The position numbers and the translations under genes were made by a program. A model generated the notes under the pieces. It worked only from the letters and a program-made list of their open reading frames with translations. It had not been told where the DNA came from and made no database searches. Shown here one piece after another: positions 34,998 to 43,206 of a stretch of DNA of 43,396 nt (position 1 is the first letter of the stretch; every line of letters begins with the position of its first letter). Origin of the DNA: Stenomitos frigidus ULC18 (GTDB lineage: Bacteria > Cyanobacteriota > Cyanobacteriia > Leptolyngbyales > Leptolyngbyaceae); NCBI RefSeq assembly GCF_003003795.1, contig NZ_PVWK01000110.1, forward strand, positions 1 through 43,396, read 5' to 3'.

Positions 34998-36559
34998 AAC
35001 GTAATTGCAGTGACACGATTATCATCATTGGGGCAGGGATTTCTGGGCTGGCAGCAGGTTGCTATGCTCAGATGAATGGTTATCGATCGCAGATCTTTGA
35101 AATGCACGATCGACCAGGTGGACTGTGTACGGCATGGCGACGACAGGGATTTATTGTTGATGGTTGTATTCACTATTTGTTTGGCTCTGGGCGGGGACAA
35201 CCTTTCTATCGGCTTTGGGAAGAACTTGGCGTTGTGCCGCAGCAACAATTTGTCCATCACGATGAATTGCTACGAGTAAGCGAACCGCATGGTAAAACCT
35301 TAATTGTCTATAGTCATCCTGATCGGCTGGAGCAGCATTTAAAAGAACTATCACCCGTCGTTGGCGTAGCCTCTCTGCGAAGGCAGACGTTTCACGAACG
35401 GAACGAGGATCGGCGGTTAATTAGCGAATTCTGCGCGGGGATTCGCAAGTTTACTCATTTCGATCTATCCCTACTTCAGCAGCAGCCCAAAGCATTAATG
35501 AGTCTGGGAGACTGGGGACGCCTAGTGGGAAAAATGTTGCCGTTTGTATGCCCAATGTCGCGGTGGGGAAACCTCTCGGCAGCAGAGTTTGCCGATCGCT
35601 TCCAAGATCCATTCCTTCGTCGTGCAATTCCTCAGATGTTTGGCTGGGAAAGCATTCCAGTGATGGTAGGCATGTCTCTACTGGCGTATATGCATACTAA
35701 AAATGCTGGATTTCCGCTGGGGGGATCGCTGCAATTTGCTCAAACAATCGCTGACCGCTATCTGGCATTAGGAGGTGAAATCCACTATGAATCACAAGTA
35801 GAAAAGATTTTAATTGAGAAGCATCGAGCGAATGGTGTGCGACTATATGACAACGAAGAATACTTTGCCGATCGAATTATTTCAGCCTGTGACGGGCATA
35901 ATACGCTCTTTGGGTTGCTAGATCGGCAATATGTCCCTCGCGAGATGCAGCGTTACTATGATGGACACTTACCCATTCATTCCCAACTACAGGTATCACT
36001 AGGAGTCAATCGAGATCTATCCTCTAAACCGCATTGGACGACGCATCTGCTGAATGAACCTGTAGTCATTGCGGGGGAAGAACGGTATGAGATTGGAGTC
36101 AAGCACTATTGCTTTGATCCCTCGTTAGCACCACCAGGAAAATCGGTTCTAGTCGTGATGTTGACGACTAATTATGAATATTGGCAACGTATTTATGGTC
36201 GTTCGAGCTACGATGCGGAGGAACTTCAAGAATCGCAAATTCTCATCGATCTTCTAGACAACTTTTATCCTGGTATTAAGACTGATATTGAATTTGTCGA
36301 TGTAGCGACTCCCTTGAGCTACGAGCGTTACACTGGAAACTGGAAAGGATCGACCTGTGGCTGGCTACTGACGAAGCAAACCCTCCCACTCTCGATAAAA
36401 GGATTGCCGAAAACATTACCTAAACTGCGGGATTTCTATGCGATCGGTCAGTGGGTCGAACCCGGTGGTAGTGTGCCAGTGGTGGCAATGTCAGGACGCA
36501 ATATTATTCAGCAAATCTGTCGGGAAGACAAGCAGCCTTTTCGGACAATTACACCTTAA
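34976..36559 (+). CDS. CrtI/CrtH-type NAD(P)/FAD-dependent oxidoreductase
   Basis: A 527-aa flavoprotein of the phytoene desaturase/carotenoid isomerase superfamily. The dinucleotide-binding fold is IIIIGAGISGLAAGCYAQMN (15-34) with E42 and DRPGGLCTAW. The C-terminal FAD motif is AIGQWVEPGGSVPVVAMSGRN. GAGGT precedes the ATG at 34976; an ATG at 34994 overlapping the CPBP stop is the alternative. Residues about 126-141 (VVGVASLRRQTFHERN) are encoded by a dispersed repeat, inserted between KELSP and EDRRLISEF. No carotenoid gene is adjacent, so the substrate is not assigned. Confidence 0.85.
   Translation: MHEIFSMKRNCSDTIIIIGAGISGLAAGCYAQMNGYRSQIFEMHDRPGGLCTAWRRQGFIVDGCIHYLFGSGRGQPFYRLWEELGVVPQQQFVHHDELLRVSEPHGKTLIVYSHPDRLEQHLKELSPVVGVASLRRQTFHERNEDRRLISEFCAGIRKFTHFDLSLLQQQPKALMSLGDWGRLVGKMLPFVCPMSRWGNLSAAEFADRFQDPFLRRAIPQMFGWESIPVMVGMSLLAYMHTKNAGFPLGGSLQFAQTIADRYLALGGEIHYESQVEKILIEKHRANGVRLYDNEEYFADRIISACDGHNTLFGLLDRQYVPREMQRYYDGHLPIHSQLQVSLGVNRDLSSKPHWTTHLLNEPVVIAGEERYEIGVKHYCFDPSLAPPGKSVLVVMLTTNYEYWQRIYGRSSYDAEELQESQILIDLLDNFYPGIKTDIEFVDVATPLSYERYTGNWKGSTCGWLLTKQTLPLSIKGLPKTLPKLRDFYAIGQWVEPGGSVPVVAMSGRNIIQQICREDKQPFRTITP
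35358..35390. repeat. Dispersed repeat inserted in the oxidoreductase gene
   Basis: GTTGGCGTAGCCTCTCTGCG then AAGGCAGACG, with a GCCT...AGGC hairpin, resembles the small dispersed repeats (GGCGTAGCCTCT type) found in filamentous cyanobacteria. It lies in frame and adds residues without a stop. Confidence 0.6.
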
Positions 36560-36574
36560 CAATAGAGAGGTGAT

Positions 36575-36913
36575 GTGGAAAGTAACATCAAATTGATGCT
36601 GATTAAAGTCGTTCATACTTTGATCTGGATCTTCTTCAATGGTGTGATTTTCTATATGCTGTATGCTGTGATCGCCCATAAACTCGATCGCTGGCTCTGG
36701 ATCGGGTATGGCTTTGTCTGCCTGGAAGGGCTGATCCTCCTCACGTTCAAATCCCACTGCCCCTTAAATCTGCTTGCCCGAAAATACACAAATTCCACAA
36801 AGGCCAATTTTGATATTTATCTTCCCAGTTGGTTAGCCAAATACACGAAATTAATCTACACCACTATTTTCGCGATCATTATCATCATCACCCTCTATCA
36901 AATTCTGCATTAA
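36575..36913 (+). CDS. Small membrane protein, DUF2784-like
   Basis: A 112-aa protein with about four hydrophobic segments (about 8-30, 40-57 and 88-110, with a weaker one between). The central SHCPLNLLARKY resembles the CPLT stretch of DUF2784-type proteins, but the assignment is tentative. A GTG start is used, with GAGAGG 3-8 nt upstream. It is positioned 15 bp after the oxidoreductase and 18 bp before the next gene, so it is probably co-transcribed. Confidence 0.65.
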   Translation: MESNIKLMLIKVVHTLIWIFFNGVIFYMLYAVIAHKLDRWLWIGYGFVCLEGLILLTFKSHCPLNLLARKYTNSTKANFDIYLPSWLAKYTKLIYTTIFAIIIIITLYQILH

Positions 36914-36931
36914 CAAACAGAGATCAATATT

Positions 36932-37801
36932 ATGTGGCTTCAATGGATTGCAATCATTGGTGTTTTAATCGTAGTCAGCTTTGGAATTGCTGCCCTTTAT
37001 GGTCGTGATCGCTGGCAGTCGCATACGGCTCAGTTACGCACCCAATTAACCAATGGACAGCAACCCATTGAGCCAAAGATCTACGACCCCAAAGAGCTTG
37101 AAGGCTTGCCAACTCCCGTACAGCGCTTCTTTCGGACGGTACTTACAGAGGGACAGCCGATCGTCGCTGCGGTCAAACTCTCACAGCAAGGACAGTTCAA
37201 TCTGAGTGAAACGGAAGCCAAGTGGAATCCGTTTACCGCCACACAAGTTGTGACCACTCAACGTCCCGGTTTTGATTGGGATGCCCGCATCCAGATGGCA
37301 CCGGGACTGAATACATTTGTCCATGATGCCTATATATCAGGAGAAGGCATGTTACATGCAGCCTTATTCGGTCTTGTCACCGTTGCCAAGATGCGCGGTA
37401 CGCCTGAATTGAACCAGGGTGAATTATTGCGTTTCTTTGCTGAGGCAGCATGGTATCCCACGGCGCTCTTACCCAGTCAGGGCGTGCGCTGGGACGCGAT
37501 TTCCCAAAGGGAAGGCTACGCCAACGATGAAACCTCTGCTCGCGCCACTCTGACCGATGCTGCCATCACTGTCTCTGCTGTATTCCAGTTTAATGATGAA
37601 GGCGCGATCGCGACGTTTCAGGCTGAGCGCTATCGTGACAAACTAACTGCGATGCCCTGGAGGGGTCGATTCTGGGACTATGCAGTACGCAATGGCATGC
37701 TAATTCCCTTAGAAGGTGAAGTGGGATGGGAGTATCCAGACGGCATACGGCTCTATTTCAAAGGAACGTTTACAGAGCTTAACTATGAGTTTGCATCGTA
37801 A
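36932..37801 (+). CDS. DUF6544-like membrane-anchored protein
   Basis: A 289-aa protein with one N-terminal membrane segment (about 4-24). The soluble part has LEGLPTPVQRFFRTVLTEGQ, then GFDWDARIQMAPGLNTFV, then ELLRFFAEAAWYPTALLPSQ, and a beta-rich C-terminal half. This order fits DUF6544-type proteins, a lipoprotein-carrier-like fold of unknown function. It is the last gene of the run before the MITE-like element. Confidence 0.65.
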   Translation: MWLQWIAIIGVLIVVSFGIAALYGRDRWQSHTAQLRTQLTNGQQPIEPKIYDPKELEGLPTPVQRFFRTVLTEGQPIVAAVKLSQQGQFNLSETEAKWNPFTATQVVTTQRPGFDWDARIQMAPGLNTFVHDAYISGEGMLHAALFGLVTVAKMRGTPELNQGELLRFFAEAAWYPTALLPSQGVRWDAISQREGYANDETSARATLTDAAITVSAVFQFNDEGAIATFQAERYRDKLTAMPWRGRFWDYAVRNGMLIPLEGEVGWEYPDGIRLYFKGTFTELNYEFAS

Positions 37802-37874
37802 GGAAAGATCAGAAAACAAATTACCCGTTATTGGTTCGTCTCACGTCGGGACGCAAGTCTTTGTGTTCCTCTAG

Positions 37875-38040
37875 CTACGGTGTACACACAAGTACTCGAA
37901 TCTAGCTAAACCGCTACCGAACCGCCCCCTAGCCCCCAATGCTGGGGGAACCGAACCCGTTCCAAGTCCCCCAGTATTGGGGGATTTAGGGGCGAAGAGG
38001 ACTCAAACGAAGTCAGTTTAGACCTGTGTGTGTACGGTAG
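37875..38040. mobile_element. 166-bp MITE-like element with inverted ends and 10-bp target duplication
   Basis: The ends are inverted copies (15 of 19 positions): CTACGGTGTACACACAAGT at 37875-37893, and the complement of 38022-38040. Inside is a nested palindrome with CCCCCAATGCTGGGGG and CCCCCAGTATTGGGGG arms (about 37933-37983). The element is flanked by perfect copies of GTTCCTCTAG (37865-37874 and 38041-38050). Without it the site reads as the palindrome TTCCTCTAGAGGAA. There is no ORF, so transposition would need an enzyme encoded elsewhere. Confidence 0.75.
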
Positions 38041-38068
38041 GTTCCTCTAGAGGAAAACTCCACCACTA

Positions 38069-38116
38069 CAGAGTTGTTCAAAGCAGAGTTGTTCAAAGCA
38101 GAGAGCGATCGCTCTC
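38069..38116. promoter_or_regulatory. 15-bp tandem repeat and 16-bp palindrome upstream of the ATPase operon
   Basis: CAGAGTTGTTCAAAG occurs twice in tandem (38069-38083, 38084-38098) with a further partial copy. It runs into the perfect palindrome GAGAGCGATCGCTCTC (38101-38116), a HIP1 octamer extended by four bases on each side. The site lies 77-124 bp before the ATPase start and could hold an operator. No regulator is assigned. Confidence 0.45.
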
Positions 38117-38192
38117 ACAACTTCCTCAAATTTGACCTTTAACATCAAGTTGGCTTGATCTGCGTTTAATGTTTCACAAGGAAAACGAGCTG

Positions 38193-40838
38193 ATGGTTTC
38201 TCCGAGCAATCTCGATACAGTGAGTGGCTTATCCGAGCAAGACGCACTCACTCGGCTCAAGCGTGACGGCTTCAATGAACTCCAGTCGGCTCGATCGCGC
38301 AGTCTTTTGGCGATCGCCTGGGGCATTGTTCAAGATCCGATTTTTCTCTTATTAGTGGGCGGTGGAGTCATCTATTGGGTTTTAGGTGACCTCCAGGAAG
38401 CGTTGATTTTGCTGGGTTTTGTCGTCTTCATTATGGGGATTGGACTGTACCAGGAAGGCAAGACTGAACACGCTCTGGAAGCCTTGCGCGATCTGTCCAG
38501 TCCTCGTGCCCTGGTGATTCGGGATGGAGAGCGCCAACGGATTGCAGGGCGAGACGTCGTGCGGGACGATATCTTAGTGCTCGCAGAGGGCGATCGCGTG
38601 CCTGCGGATGCCATCATTCTGTCTTGCTCAAACCTTTCTACCGATGAGTCGTTATTAACCGGGGAATCGCTACCCGTTCGCAAAGTTGCCGCTGTGATTG
38701 ACTCTGGGGAGAAGGTGCAAATGGCGCGTCCGGGAGGAGACGCATTGCCCTTTGTGTATTCCGGGACGTTAGTGGTGCAGGGACAGGGTATGGCTCAAGT
38801 CCGTGCGATCGGCGCTCAGACGGAGATGGGCAAGATTGGCAAGGCGTTGCAAACCGTGAAGCCAGAAGCGACTCCCTTGCAACGAGAAATGAATCAGTTG
38901 GTGAGTCGCTTGTTTGGCATTGCGTTAGCACTCTGTGTGGCGATCGTGGTGATGTATGGACTCACGCGAGGCGATTGGCTTAAAGGTGTGCTGGCTGGCA
39001 TTACCTTAGCGATGGCAATTTTGCCCAATGAATTTCCGGTTGTTGTCACCATTTTCTTAGCGTTGGGGGCGTGGCGCATTTCGCAGCATCATGTCCTGGC
39101 GCGTCGTGCCTCGGCTGTGGAAACTCTGGGTGCTGCCACCGTTCTATGTGTGGATAAAACCGGGACGCTGACGCTGAATCAAATGGCTGTGCAACAGCTA
39201 TGCCCTCCTGATACAGAAAAGACTCAGCCGTACGATTTGGCATTGCATGAACGAGAAGCGCTCCCCGAAGCGGTGCATGAATTAGTTGAATTTTGTCTAC
39301 TCGCCAGTCAACGTGATCCATTCGACCCAATGGAAAAAGCGTTTAAGCAATTGGGCAATCGCTATCTTGCCCATACCGAACATTTGCACAACGATTGGAT
39401 GTTATTGCGAGAATATCCACTCTCACCGCATCTCTTGGCAATGTCCCACGTGTGGCAATCCGCTGATGGCAAGCAATATGCCATTGCTGCCAAAGGCGCA
39501 CCCGAAGCGATCGCCGATCTCTGCCATTTCACACCCCAGCAGCAAACCAGCCTGGCCACACAAGTGAGCGCTATGGCAGCACAAGGCTTGCGGGTGTTAG
39601 GCGTTGCCAAAGCCTCGTTGGATGCACCACCACCTTTTTTGCCACCCCATCCAGCGCTCAATCCAGCGCATTTACCCGATCAACAGCATGACTTTCCCTT
39701 TCAATTTCTCGGCCTGGTGGGGCTGTCTGATCCCGTACGACCCACGGTGGCGGCAGCGATTCAAGAATGCTATACCGCTGGGATTCGAGTCGTCATGATT
39801 ACGGGTGATTATCCCGGTACGGCTCAAGCGATCGCACGTCAGATCGGCTTGTTACAAATGGGAGCCATCATGACCGGAGCCGAATTGGATGAAATGAGTG
39901 ACGCTGAACTTCAGCAGCGGATTCAAAGTACGAATATCTTTGCGCGAGCCGTTCCCGAACAAAAATTGCGGTTGGTACAGGCTTTAAAAGCCCAGGGTGA
40001 AGTCGTTGCCATGACGGGCGATGGCGTGAACGATGCGCCTGCTCTCAAAGCGGCTCAAATTGGCATTGCGATGGGTCAGCGAGGGACGGATGTTGCCCGT
40101 GAGTCGGCGGCGCTAGTGCTTTTGGATGATGATTTTTCATCGATCGTGCAAGCCGTGAAACTCGGACGACGCATTTTTGACAATCTCCGCAAAGCGATGT
40201 CCTACCTGCTAGCGATTCACATTCCGATCGCGGGAATGTCTTTAATTCCAGTCTTATTTAAGTTACCGTTAGTGTTGCTGCCTGTACACGTTGCCTTTCT
40301 CCATTTGATTATTGATCCGGCGTGCTCGATCGTGTTGGAAGCTGAACCCGCCGAAGCACTGGTCATGCAGCGTCCGCCCCGAAACGCCAAAGAACCCTTA
40401 TTTGGCAGGAAAACGCTGGGTTTGGCCGTCTTACAGGGGAGCGGCATTTTGGCGATCGTCCTTGCTATTTTTGTGGTGAGTCTATATCGCGGACAAGGCG
40501 AACTGGATGCCCGTGCGCTCACCTTTACCACATTGATTTTGGTCAATTTAGGACTTATTTTGAGCGAAAGCTCATCATCCCGTCTCAACCTCAACATATT
40601 GAAATCCCCCAATGCGGCACTCTGGTGGGTGCTTGGGGGTGGACTCGTCTTTCTTGCACTGGTACTTTACATGCCATTCTTACGCCAATTGTTTAGCTTT
40701 TCGTTTCTCCATCCGATCGACCTGGCGTTTTGTTTGGGGGGTGGGGCGATCGGTCTGCTGTGGTTTGAACTGTTAAAAGGACTCAATCGACCGAAACACG
40801 CGAAAGCCAATGTAGGACAGGCGATCAAACATCTATAG
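38193..40838 (+). CDS. P2-type cation-transporting ATPase
   Basis: An 881-aa P-type ATPase. Motifs are TGES (156-159) in the actuator, DKTGTLT with phosphorylated D321, and TGDGVNDAPALK in the hinge. About ten membrane segments are present, six of them in the C-terminal third, as in P2 pumps. An N-terminal cation-ATPase segment (LSEQDALTRLKRDGFNEL) supports P2. The fourth-helix ion site reads PNEFP (278-282), where calcium pumps have PEGLP and many bacterial relatives PEEFP. The transported ion is therefore uncertain. The ATG at 38193, with AAGGA upstream, is preferred over 38169. It is followed by a J-protein and modulator. Confidence 0.9.
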   Translation: MVSPSNLDTVSGLSEQDALTRLKRDGFNELQSARSRSLLAIAWGIVQDPIFLLLVGGGVIYWVLGDLQEALILLGFVVFIMGIGLYQEGKTEHALEALRDLSSPRALVIRDGERQRIAGRDVVRDDILVLAEGDRVPADAIILSCSNLSTDESLLTGESLPVRKVAAVIDSGEKVQMARPGGDALPFVYSGTLVVQGQGMAQVRAIGAQTEMGKIGKALQTVKPEATPLQREMNQLVSRLFGIALALCVAIVVMYGLTRGDWLKGVLAGITLAMAILPNEFPVVVTIFLALGAWRISQHHVLARRASAVETLGAATVLCVDKTGTLTLNQMAVQQLCPPDTEKTQPYDLALHEREALPEAVHELVEFCLLASQRDPFDPMEKAFKQLGNRYLAHTEHLHNDWMLLREYPLSPHLLAMSHVWQSADGKQYAIAAKGAPEAIADLCHFTPQQQTSLATQVSAMAAQGLRVLGVAKASLDAPPPFLPPHPALNPAHLPDQQHDFPFQFLGLVGLSDPVRPTVAAAIQECYTAGIRVVMITGDYPGTAQAIARQIGLLQMGAIMTGAELDEMSDAELQQRIQSTNIFARAVPEQKLRLVQALKAQGEVVAMTGDGVNDAPALKAAQIGIAMGQRGTDVARESAALVLLDDDFSSIVQAVKLGRRIFDNLRKAMSYLLAIHIPIAGMSLIPVLFKLPLVLLPVHVAFLHLIIDPACSIVLEAEPAEALVMQRPPRNAKEPLFGRKTLGLAVLQGSGILAIVLAIFVVSLYRGQGELDARALTFTTLILVNLGLILSESSSSRLNLNILKSPNAALWWVLGGGLVFLALVLYMPFLRQLFSFSFLHPIDLAFCLGGGAIGLLWFELLKGLNRPKHAKANVGQAIKHL

Positions 40839-40851
40839 TTGAGAGTTCGTG

Positions 40852-41796
40852 ATGCCCACTGCAACAGACTTCAAAGACTACTATGCCGTCCTCGGAGTCA
40901 GCAAAACCGCCACTCCCGAAGAAATCAAACGAGCGTACCGCAAGCTGGCTCGCAAACATCATCCTGACCTCAATCCTGGAGACGAAGACGCAGAAGCAAA
41001 ATTCAAAGACCTGAACGCCGCGAATGAAGTACTCTCTGATCCCGAAACGCGACATAAGTATGACCAATTTGGTCAACATTGGAACCATCCCGGTTACAGT
41101 GAAGCGCCAGCACCCACAGGCACCAATGCCGGGACTCAAGGCTTCGATCAGTATGAAGACTTTGATGCGTTTATCAATGATCTGCTGGGTGGCATCAACG
41201 GTCGATCGCGCCACCGCACCCGCACCACTGGAACCGATGGTTTTCGCTCGCAGGCTCCTGCACCCGACACCGAAGCCGCGATCGCGCTCTCCTTTTCCGA
41301 AGCGTTCCACGGTGTGCAAAAGCGCTTGCAGTGGGATGATGAAACCATCAACGTTCGTATTCCCGCAGGCGCTAAACCGGGCAGTCGCATTCGCCTGAAA
41401 GGGAAAGGCCGCCCCAGCCCGTTTTCGCAACAACGCGGTGATTTGTATCTCACGATCGAGGTGTTGCTCCATGCCTTCTGGCGTTTTGAGGGTGACAACC
41501 TTGTTTGCGAGGTGCCCATTCGCCCCGATGAAGCGGTTTTGGGGGCTGAAATTAGTGTGCCAACTCCCGATGGTAGCGTGACGATGAAAGTGCCCAAAGG
41601 GACACGATCGGGTCAAGCGCTCAGACTGCGCGGCAAAGGCTGGACGCTGCCCAAAGGGGGACGCGGCGACTTATTAGCCAAACTTCAAATTGTGACACCG
41701 CAGGACTTGAGCGCGATCGAGCAAGAATGCTACGCCAAAATTCAGGCAAATGCGAGTTTCAATCCGCGTGCCCCCTTAGAGGAGATGAAATTATGA
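40852..41796 (+). CDS. CbpA-type J-domain co-chaperone
   Basis: A 314-aa class B DnaJ protein. The J domain (about 7-72) has the HPD motif in ARKHHPDLNPG. A G/F-poor linker follows, then two DnaJ C-terminal beta domains (about 140-295) ending in LRLRGKGWTLPKGGRGDL. No zinc finger is present. It stimulates an Hsp70 partner and would bind client proteins. A GTG three bases upstream (40849) is possible, but the ATG is preferred. It begins 13 bp after the ATPase stop and overlaps the next gene (ATGA), so all three are likely one operon. Confidence 0.93.
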   Translation: MPTATDFKDYYAVLGVSKTATPEEIKRAYRKLARKHHPDLNPGDEDAEAKFKDLNAANEVLSDPETRHKYDQFGQHWNHPGYSEAPAPTGTNAGTQGFDQYEDFDAFINDLLGGINGRSRHRTRTTGTDGFRSQAPAPDTEAAIALSFSEAFHGVQKRLQWDDETINVRIPAGAKPGSRIRLKGKGRPSPFSQQRGDLYLTIEVLLHAFWRFEGDNLVCEVPIRPDEAVLGAEISVPTPDGSVTMKVPKGTRSGQALRLRGKGWTLPKGGRGDLLAKLQIVTPQDLSAIEQECYAKIQANASFNPRAPLEEMKL

Positions 41797-42101
41797 CCTT
41801 TAGCCTTGCAAAAACTGTGGTTTCAACCGACGGTGAACCACTCTACACCTTTGAAGCGGCTGCCATCCTCACCGAGACTTCGCTGACGGTAGTCGAGGTT
41901 TATGTTGAATTAGGCGTGATTGAAGCGATCGACTCAATGCTCCACGCCCGCGAACTCACTCGCATTGCCCAGATTCAGCGGTTGCGGCAAGATTTGGGGC
42001 TGAATTTAGTCGGAGCCGCTATGGTGCTCGATATGGCTCAGGAAATTGCCCAATTACGGGCACAGCTTAGTGTTTATCAGTCTCATCGATCGGACGCATG
42101 A
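41793..42101 (+). CDS. cbpM: CbpM-type chaperone modulator
   Basis: A 102-aa MerR-like helical protein: YTFEAAAILTETSLTVVEVY, then IEAIDSMLHARELTRIAQIQ and LRQDLGLNLVGAAMVLDMAQ. CbpM proteins bind the J domain of CbpA and inhibit its use by DnaK. The position directly after the J-protein gene is the classical arrangement. GGAG lies 9 nt before the ATG. The start overlaps the J-protein stop, and the stop overlaps a small ORF. Confidence 0.85.
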   Translation: MTFSLAKTVVSTDGEPLYTFEAAAILTETSLTVVEVYVELGVIEAIDSMLHARELTRIAQIQRLRQDLGLNLVGAAMVLDMAQEIAQLRAQLSVYQSHRSDA

Positions 42102-42229
42102 TGAAAGATCTGAACCAATTGGAACGTCTGACGCTTGATCAAGCGCATAGTGAAGTGTCGCAGCAGTGGGAAGCTTGGCTAGAAATGCTGGTGCTAGCAC
42201 TAACGATTAAGTTGAGCCGCCACCATTAG
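42098..42229 (+). CDS. 43-aa ORF overlapping the CbpM stop
   Basis: The ATGA overlap puts this frame in the ATPase-chaperone operon. It encodes MMKDLNQLERLTLDQAHSEV then SQQWEAWLEMLVLALTIKLS, ending RHH: an amphipathic start and a hydrophobic helix near the end. No family was recognised. It is too short for usual gene calling but has the same start/stop coupling as its neighbours. Confidence 0.5.
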   Translation: MMKDLNQLERLTLDQAHSEVSQQWEAWLEMLVLALTIKLSRHH

Positions 42230-42302
42230 TCTTTTGTTCTCACAGATAATCTTGATACGGCGGCTTCAACGATTTGTAGCTGGCTCCGCGCAGAGAGTCG
42301 TT

Positions 42303-42629
42303 CTAACTTGCTAAAACAGGAATCTTTAAGGGAACGAGAGCTTTATGCAGCACACTGGGCTTTGCACTTAAATAGACTTCGCGACAATTACTATCGTTAT
42401 ATCCGACGATAACCGCGCCTACTGTTGTGCCGATCTCTGGATACATTTCCTCACTCATTTCTCCCTCATCTAAAAAGTCAGGGATTTTGATCAACCCTTT
42501 GACTAAGGATTCATCCATGTTTAAGAAAACTCCGAAGGGCGCATGAAATTCAACTTCGCCCTGGACAAACTGACCTAACCGATACTTTGATTTGATCTGC
42601 GCCCAACTTGTACTATCCATTCCGCTCAC
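42303..42629 (-). CDS. S1-domain RNA-binding protein
   Basis: A 108-aa protein made almost entirely of one S1/OB-fold domain: YRLGQFVQGEVEFHAPFGVF, LNMDESLVKGLIKIPDFLDE, then IGTTVGAVIVGYNDSNCREV and YLSAKPS. It would bind RNA or act on translation. A GTG start overlaps the upstream stop (GTGA), with ATG at 42620 as the alternative. It is coupled to the unknown gene at 42626-42988 and converges on the ATPase operon. Confidence 0.75.
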   Translation of the reverse strand: MSGMDSTSWAQIKSKYRLGQFVQGEVEFHAPFGVFLNMDESLVKGLIKIPDFLDEGEMSEEMYPEIGTTVGAVIVGYNDSNCREVYLSAKPSVLHKALVPLKIPVLAS

Positions 42630-42988
42630 CGTGGCTTGAGGACTCGTGGAAATTGGTTGAGGACGGGAAACAAGCTCTGAGGCACAACCACCTCAACCCG
42701 ATCACAATTGTCCTTTTCATCATAGCGATATTCAAGTGGTTTGAAATCTCGGTCGTAGGTTGCCTGATCAATCGACACCTCAAGAATGCCTTCTTGATAG
42801 CTTTGGTTGAACTCCTCGGCAATACTTCTGTTATTGGGACCCGCAAAATAGCAGCTTCCATCCAGATAAGGAGGATTGTAGGGAAAATCAAGGGCTTGAA
42901 ATCCTTCCTCCAGTAGCTTTTGACCTTTACCCTTTTTGGGTGCTTTGTAAATTGTGACAAATTGATTGGGGGGTAAGCCTTGTGTCAT
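42626..42988 (-). CDS. Unknown protein coupled to the S1-domain gene
   Basis: A 120-aa soluble protein: MTQGLPPNQFVTIYKAPKKG, then YLDGSCYFAGPNNRSIAEEF, then ILEVSIDQATYDRDF and CDRVEVVVPQSLFPVLNQFP. The pattern of a Y/F-G-P loop, an SIAEEF helix, then two beta strands with acidic residues resembles small ADP-ribosyltransferase-like toxins, but I could not confirm a catalytic triad. Its stop overlaps the S1 gene start, so it could be a toxin-antitoxin-like pair or simply an operon. Confidence 0.55.
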   Translation of the reverse strand: MTQGLPPNQFVTIYKAPKKGKGQKLLEEGFQALDFPYNPPYLDGSCYFAGPNNRSIAEEFNQSYQEGILEVSIDQATYDRDFKPLEYRYDEKDNCDRVEVVVPQSLFPVLNQFPRVLKPR

Positions 42989-43039
42989 TTTCCCTAATTT
43001 ACTTGCCCTTAGAGGGAATTCTGTAGGGACTTTGGTTGT

Positions 43040-43192
43040 TTAAGCTTTGCACAGTCTCGATCCCTGGATTTCTTTCAAGAGCCACACACAGCCAGCATTG
43101 GCCCAACTGAGGTGGATTGGTTGCTCGATCATGTCTTCCAGTTTGTCCGCTGGAATGGGCACCAACGGTGCTCGCTTCTGAGGTTTCTCCAT
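43040..43192 (-). CDS. 50-aa conserved-looking ORF, possibly truncated
   Basis: A short frame, MEKPQKRAPLVPIPADKLED then MIEQPIHLSWANAGCVWLLK and EIQGSRLCKA. Overlapping frames here are poor, while this one has a natural composition and begins with a typical N terminus. It may be complete or the start of a longer protein cut by a frameshift near 43045. AAGGTG lies 11-16 nt upstream of the ATG, a weak ribosome-binding site. Function unknown. Confidence 0.45.
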   Translation of the reverse strand: MEKPQKRAPLVPIPADKLEDMIEQPIHLSWANAGCVWLLKEIQGSRLCKA

Positions 43193-43206
43193 GCTGTAAA
43201 AGCACC

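Noticed and set aside
38047-38247. 66-aa minus-strand frame with repeated FEQLC
   Set aside because: It is simply the translation of the 15-bp tandem repeat upstream of the ATPase and overlaps that gene's start.
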